NCBI GenBank assembly: GCA_032433595.1
Contig: JASWJB010000478.1
Span: forward strand, 1-23,800
DNA length: 23,800 nucleotides
Source: Conoideocrella luteorostrata
Taxonomy: Eukaryota > Ascomycota > Sordariomycetes > Hypocreales > Clavicipitaceae
Direction: 5' to 3'
Within the stretch, counting starts at the first letter, position 1; the number at the start of each line of letters is the position of its first letter. Both the position numbers and the translations under genes were made by a program. Shown piece after piece: positions 19,255 to 23,800 of this stretch. The notes under the pieces are model-generated. The model worked only from the letters and a program-made list of their open reading frames with translations, did not search any database and was not told the DNA's origin.

Positions 19255-20434
19255 TATTAAAGTCGATTTAGACGACACTGGATTATCACCAACTAAAATT
19301 TCCCTTTTGTCCGCCTAACAAGTAGGAGGCTAGACTGCGACGCTTTCCAAATTTTTCAGACCTGACCCCAAGGCGGCTCTACCAAGCCAACAATGCACTC
19401 GGTTCCAGGAAAATAGAAATCAAACAAAGCAATTAAGCCAAGTACTAGGAAAAATGAACAATGTGGTAAATTTTGCATCCAGATGTTTCCTCCCTAGTGG
19501 CAGCCCGCCACGCCAACAGTAAAGGGCCTCCTGGCTAATCCGACGCAGCTTTGCAGATATACCATGTGCTAATTCAAACTGTCATGCTATGGAGACAGCT
19601 AGACAGACCAGCTACCCTCTATATGCTAGGGGTGTTACCGGAACCAATTCGATGCGAATGCTTCGGGATGACTGGTTGAAACGAAGAATCTAAAGAAGAT
19701 AGACTCCCTAGTTTGCGTGATCGTATTGTCGGGCTGAAAGGTTTCGAAGAGATATATCCACGGAATGATGGATCTAATCAGTCACGATGTCGTAGGTCGA
19801 GCACATGTGCTTTTAGCAATTTGCTAGCGGCGTTGGAATATATGCGTCACAGTCAGGCTCGGACTGTGTGTTGAATCAGGTATGTTGTATAAGAAGTTGT
19901 AACGAGAGAAGTTCCAACTTGGATCGTCGTCGGTCTTGGAAGCGGAAGGTACTGGTCACGTGCTGCGGCACCAAGGTGGAGGGATTCAAGGTGGCTCAGA
20001 CCAGCATGGAGGTCTTAGACAGAGTAAACATTCACGAGAGCGTTGAGCACAAGGGCATGAATAAACCTGGAGTATCCACTTAATCCAGGTAGGGTAATTT
20101 GTGAACAGGTCTGTGGCTGCGATAGCTACTTGAAATCTGTGTCTACGACAAAATTGGCACAGCTATAATCTTCCATTGCGAAATGCATAGTAGCCAGAGA
20201 TTACGGTCACACCTTGATTGAACAGACGAATTTAAGGTAACGATTGATCCAACTTCAGAGTCAATGTACAACAATATAATAGAAAAACAGAAAGAAAGGT
20301 CTAGTCTCCCGGAGATTTGGGGTATTGTCGCAACACAAAAGCATAAATAGAAACGCCACTATAACTCAAACGCCAAATCTGACCACCCCTATCGCAATGC
20401 ACTTTATGTCGTTTGCCGATTCTCAAATTCAGAT
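19255..20434. other. Intergenic, Pcf11 promoter and DUF7598 gene 3' flank
   Basis: About 1.18 kb without a recognisable gene. The plus-strand frame at 19868-20083 gives an unfamiliar protein and is not called. The end next to the DUF7598 gene is A-rich on the plus strand (about 20270-20300), as expected of a 3' flank. I see no repeats or RNA genes. Confidence 0.5.
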
Positions 20435-21268
20435 TCAGATTCGAGACATGTGCGCCGCAGAATAATTGCTGTTTCGGTCGTGCATGGGGTGCAACGCTGT
20501 ATCGGGGCGCCTAAGGCCCGGCACGACTGGGCTTTGTCGATCACCGTGGCCACCGTCGCGCTCAACATCTTTGTGAGTCTGGATCGGGCCACTGATATAT
20601 GGACGGGCGGGTGTCTTCTCACCGTTGTCCTTCTTCTTGCCCCAAAGCATGGAAAAGAGCGCCTTCTGCGGCTTCTCTTTTTGATAATAGCTGGATCCTG
20701 CGCTTGACGAGTAATCTGGGAGAGACTGTCGGCGACTCTTTGCAAGTGAACCGCTGGAGCGGATGTCGCGTGAGTTGATGCCCTCTTTGCCATCACGCCA
20801 AACGAGAGCTCCGATTATGTTTAGCAGTCCAAAGGTGATGGCCAGAATCGCAGATGCCAACACGAGCTTGGAGAAGTGAGGCCCCAGGTTTTCCTTATCG
20901 TTGGCAGGCTTGTTCAGGTTGCCAAGGATATTACAGCCGATCATGAGCAGGGCGGTACCAAGCCATGTTAGCCCATGGTAGTCAGAAAACACGGGCCACG
21001 ACTGCCTGTAGTAATTTCGGATTGACTTGTGGGGAGGCCATTCGGAGACGAGGAGGAAGACCGAGATGAAGGACGTGAAGCAGAGAGATGCGCACTCGAA
21101 GACAAAGTAAGAGCGACCCTTGTCGACTTTGATGATCAAAACCCAGCAAGACGCGGCAATCGCGGCAAGAGTAACCATGGTAAAGATTCGAAGGATTTGC
21201 AGGATGACCATGCCAGCGCCTTTGACAGCCGCTGGCTTGAAAAATTTGAAGACCAGCATCCAAATCAT
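20435..21268 (-). CDS. Four-pass membrane protein, DUF7598-like
   Basis: Single exon of 277 aa. Four hydrophobic segments lie at about 20-47, 54-77, 98-117 and 133-157, and the polar C-terminal tail of about 120 residues carries many Ser, Lys and Arg. Motifs I associate with a fungal-specific family (DUF7598 by memory) are LRIFTMVTLAAI...IIKVDKGRSYFVF, SWPVFSDYHGLTWLG, GCNILGNLNK and LLNIIGALVWRDG. The function of that family is not known to me. The layout resembles MARVEL-type tetraspan proteins, but that is a topology comparison only. The tail (residues about 160-277) looks disordered and could be phosphorylated. The start at 21268 is chosen as the first ATG. M4 or M20 are alternatives, and both leave TM1 largely intact. 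Confidence 0.82.
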   Translation of the reverse strand: MIWMLVFKFFKPAAVKGAGMVILQILRIFTMVTLAAIAASCWVLIIKVDKGRSYFVFECASLCFTSFISVFLLVSEWPPHKSIRNYYRQSWPVFSDYHGLTWLGTALLMIGCNILGNLNKPANDKENLGPHFSKLVLASAILAITFGLLNIIGALVWRDGKEGINSRDIRSSGSLAKSRRQSLPDYSSSAGSSYYQKEKPQKALFSMLWGKKKDNGEKTPARPYISGPIQTHKDVERDGGHGDRQSPVVPGLRRPDTALHPMHDRNSNYSAAHMSRI

Positions 21269-23097
21269 ATTTCTTATCGAGGAATATTATACTAATTCTA
21301 GCGCGAGTTAGCAAACAGAACTAATTGATCACACGCTTTAATGGGCGAGTCCATACTATTTAAAAATCTCCAGGTTTGGGGAAGCAGATGAATGAGTGGC
21401 TAGTTTACGATCCTGATCGTAGCACGTTTCGACGCTGAAGTTGGAATAGGGAAGACTAAGAAGCACTTATGCAGATCTGCAAGAGGAGCCAGCTCCAAGT
21501 AGTGGCAGGGAAAAGAGGGCAAGATAAATAAGAGGTGAGAATAAAAGGAATACAAAGGAGAGGAGATTTGGCGACCGTCTGTCACTGCATCATTGTCGAG
21601 TAGGCACAATATGGAGGTGGTCAGAACGAACAGTCCTGAGGGCAGCTGGGCCGCGGCCGATCTTTATGAGCTCACACCTGTCACTTGCCGTGAACAGTCA
21701 CGGCGCATGCACACGGCTCTGGGTCAAGGTGTAAAGCAAACTGCGAACAATAACCATGTCAGACGGGAGGTCATGAACCGTGTTTGAACAGGAAGCGCCA
21801 CGCTACGTTGCGCGAACAATAGGAGGACGGCGGGTCTGCACAGAGTATGAATCTTTGTAGTACGTGCAATATGTAGCGTTGACAGACATCAGCGCATAAA
21901 TTCAGGCAATCATGACCCAATCACTCCAGGCCCGGGGCAAACAAACCCGCAGGGTCAACAGAACATGGTGACTATCGCGACAATGGTGATGTTTCATGGT
22001 CTACATGATGGGTCGCGACAGAAGAAGTGCAACGGCAGACGAATGGGCCATATTAGGTCTGAACGGCCCGTGTCCCAACTCTGTCCCGGGCATCATTTCT
22101 TCATCTTTTTTGGTTCAACGGAACACCTAAAAGAACGTGCTACCAGGGCCAGTGAGCGGCGTTTTACACAACAACCAATGAATCACTGACAGCACGAAGG
22201 TGAAGGGACTGAGCCAGACAATGGGGCCAGCAGATAGATCTCATGTGTCGGGACATGGCCCAAGATCGATTGGTTCACAGCGCACAGGTGCCTGCCGCGC
22301 CGTTTCAGGGGCGTCCGGGGACCTTGCAGGAGCCGGTAGCTGAAGGCAGCAGAGACTCCGCCACTGAAGGCGCCTAGTGAGACGCTTGTGAGAGTCATTA
22401 GCAATTAGCAAACCTCACGGAGAATAGCGAATCGTCATGCAAGCTGCTGCACAGTTTTCTAAACTAACTAGTCTTCAGCATCAAGGTGCCTTCAAATCTC
22501 TGCGTAAATGCAACACAGATCGTGATGCCTTCAAACACTTGGTGTTAATAGCTTCTACTGACGAGTAAATTTAAGTTCCAGCAATGGAACAGGCTCTCCC
22601 GATCCAGTATTATTTCTGACACCGGTGCCTGAGGAGAGCTTCTATACTCCTTAGACTGATTTTCCATGTACTGACTAAGGAGCAGCAACGCGGAGTTTGT
22701 GCAGCTCAGCAAACAAAGACCGACCGGCTGCGTCATTGGGACATGTTTCCATCGTTGCCGGAGAGAAAAAAAGAAACTGGGTGGGTTTTCTTTACCGGTT
22801 CAAAAATAGAACCCCATATTAGTCCTCCGTTGCATCGCCCCGCCTAATCAGCGCTTCAACATGGACCAGAACGGTCTGGACAGATTCGTCAACTTATCTG
22901 TTACCTCGACCCGCAACACCTGATTGGTTCATGACCGGTGCGTCAACCCTCACGGCCGGCCACCCAAGACACCAAAGTCCCCGCCATCCTTCAACTCTTG
23001 CCTCCGTAATTTTTATCCCCTGTGGCCACTCTCACTTTCAGCATACAATCCGTCTTGCCGAATTAAGCGCCGTTACCCGCTCCTCGAATATTCCAAA
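21269..23097. other. Long divergent intergenic region, no supported gene
   Basis: 1.83 kb between the divergent DUF7598 and SERF genes, so it should hold both promoters. On the minus strand about 21490-21570 is pyrimidine-rich, as in many fungal core promoters and leaders. The minus frame with an ATG at 22398 (71 codons) begins hydrophobically but resembles nothing I know and is not called. ATTGG (inverted CCAAT) lies at 22923-22927, about 170 bp upstream of the SERF ATG. Confidence 0.5.
22923..22927 (-). promoter_or_regulatory. Inverted CCAAT box upstream of the SERF gene
   Basis: ATTGG on the plus strand, 170 bp upstream of the ATG at 23098. CCAAT boxes in either orientation bind the fungal Hap complex. 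A five-base match alone is weak evidence. Confidence 0.25.
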
Positions 23098-23563
23098 ATG
23101 GCCCGTGGCAATCAGCGCGACAAAGCCCGCGAAGCCGCCCAGAAGAAACTGGCCGCTCAGGTGCGCGAAACCCTGCCCGATTATGCCCAAACAAGAGCAA
23201 CGATTTCAAGAAGCTGGCGTCCGGAGGACGCTTTCGGGCTTCATCCCACTCCTTCATGTTGTGGTCCAGAAGATACGCTAACCGACCTCGCGGCTACAGA
23301 AAAAGGGCAATACCATGAGCGGTACCGAGATGCAGAAAGCCAAGGAGAGTGCGGCTGAAATTATGCGAGCGAAGCAGGCAGCCGGTACGGAAACCCCCTC
23401 CCCAATCCATGGAAACATTACATATTATTGCTGTCATTTTGTCAACCCATTGCTCCAGAAGGTCTCGAAGGGAGAAATAGTTTTGCTAACATTCTCGGGG
23501 TGTCCATTATCAACAGCCGAAGCTAAGAAAGCTGAAGCCGCCGCAGCTGGTGCCAAGAAATAG
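23098..23563 (+). CDS. Small EDRK-rich (SERF/4F5) family protein
   Basis: Three exons: 23098..23160, 23300..23384 and 23517..23563, giving 64 aa. Introns are 139 and 132 nt, with GCTAAC branches near 23268 and 23485. The protein starts MARGNQRDKAREAAQKK, the diagnostic 4F5/SERF N-terminus (PF04419 by memory). KKGNTMSG follows, then a Lys/Ala/Glu-rich helix to the end (AEAKKAEAAAAGAKK). The length and charge fit the family. Members are abundant, highly charged, disordered proteins; animal SERF proteins modify amyloid aggregation and bind RNA. The role in fungi is not established to my knowledge. Intron 2 is divisible by three and has no in-frame stop, so its retention would give 108 aa. ATG context is AAAATGG. 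Confidence 0.9.
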
Positions 23564-23756
23564 AACTGACCGGCAAATTTTGCGTGTTCAAACTCCTAGA
23601 GAAGACTACGTACTGACGACACGACACGATAACTTCATGGCGAAATTCCCCACGGCGCATTAGGGTAGAGGAGAGGGATGACTTTAGGATAGCGATGGTG
23701 ACAGTGGTGTGGCGATTTTTGATTACGCGCTTTGGGCTCTTTTATGGTAGGCGCTC

Positions 23757-23762
23757 AATAAA
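23757..23762 (+). terminator. AATAAA, candidate polyadenylation signal of the SERF gene
   Basis: The exact hexamer AATAAA lies 194 nt after the SERF stop codon in an otherwise gene-free 3' flank that runs to the end of the window. Fungal polyadenylation signals are loose, so this is only a plausible assignment. Confidence 0.3.
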
Positions 23763-23800
23763 CTAGCCTATTGCTATTAATTCATGCTGCGCTTTTTTTT

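Noticed and set aside
10237..21268. A biosynthetic or defence gene cluster spanning the permease to the DUF7598-like gene
   Set aside because: No core biosynthetic enzyme, cluster-type regulator, NLR or toxin-like gene is present. The genes are conserved housekeeping functions with unrelated roles.
22183..22404. Minus-strand frame with a hydrophobic N-terminus, possible small secreted protein
   Set aside because: The first true ATG leaves 71 codons, the hydrophobic stretch is weak as a signal peptide, and nothing else supports a gene.

Overview
The window is nuclear DNA of a filamentous ascomycete (Pezizomycotina). A sordariomycete, perhaps hypocrealean, is my best guess, but the sequence does not prove it. 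The signs are short introns of 56-139 nt with GT...CTAAC/CTGAC...AG signals, intron-poor genes on both strands separated by 0.2-2.1 kb, and protein families typical of this group: a CorA-like membrane protein without GMN, a DUF7598-like four-pass protein, Arp10, and a GEN1/Yen1 with a long disordered tail. I see no bacterial operons, rRNA, tRNA, CRISPR array or intact transposon.

Layout. A CorA-like two-pass membrane protein (+, 749-2278) converges on a mitochondrial seryl-tRNA synthetase (-, 2500-4092). Next is an Arp10/Arp11-type actin-related protein (-, 4715-6441, one intron), which shares a 323-bp divergent promoter with a GEN1/Yen1 Holliday-junction resolvase (+, 6765-9177, two introns). 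After about 1 kb without a recognisable gene comes an APC-family amino-acid/GABA/choline-type permease (-, 10237-12213, four introns including a 20-nt microexon). About 2.1 kb of partly AT-rich DNA with no supported gene follows. Then three minus-strand genes lie in a row: Mgs1/WRNIP1 AAA+ ATPase (14359-16044), Pcf11 cleavage/polyadenylation factor (16989-19254, four introns) and the DUF7598-like membrane protein (20435-21268). About 1.8 kb further on is a 64-aa SERF/4F5-type protein (+, 23098-23563, two introns).

The genes are mostly unrelated housekeeping functions and do not form a pathway cluster. The one functional link is that GEN1 (recombination-intermediate resolution) and Mgs1 (replication-fork maintenance) both act in genome stability, and both promoters carry the same GACGCGCC element. 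The Mgs1 promoter also has a perfect ACGCGT. This suggests shared MBF-type G1/S control, which is untested.

I reconstructed every exon-intron junction by eye from splice signals and reading frame, and the spliced lengths are all exact multiples of three. I found no convincing previously undescribed system. The more interesting points are small: a frame-preserving stop-free intron in the SERF gene, repeat-encoded insertions and CAA-type repeats around the SerRS gene, degraded catalytic motifs in Arp10, a cluster of CDK consensus sites in GEN1, and a 15-bp exact direct repeat near 16.6 kb.
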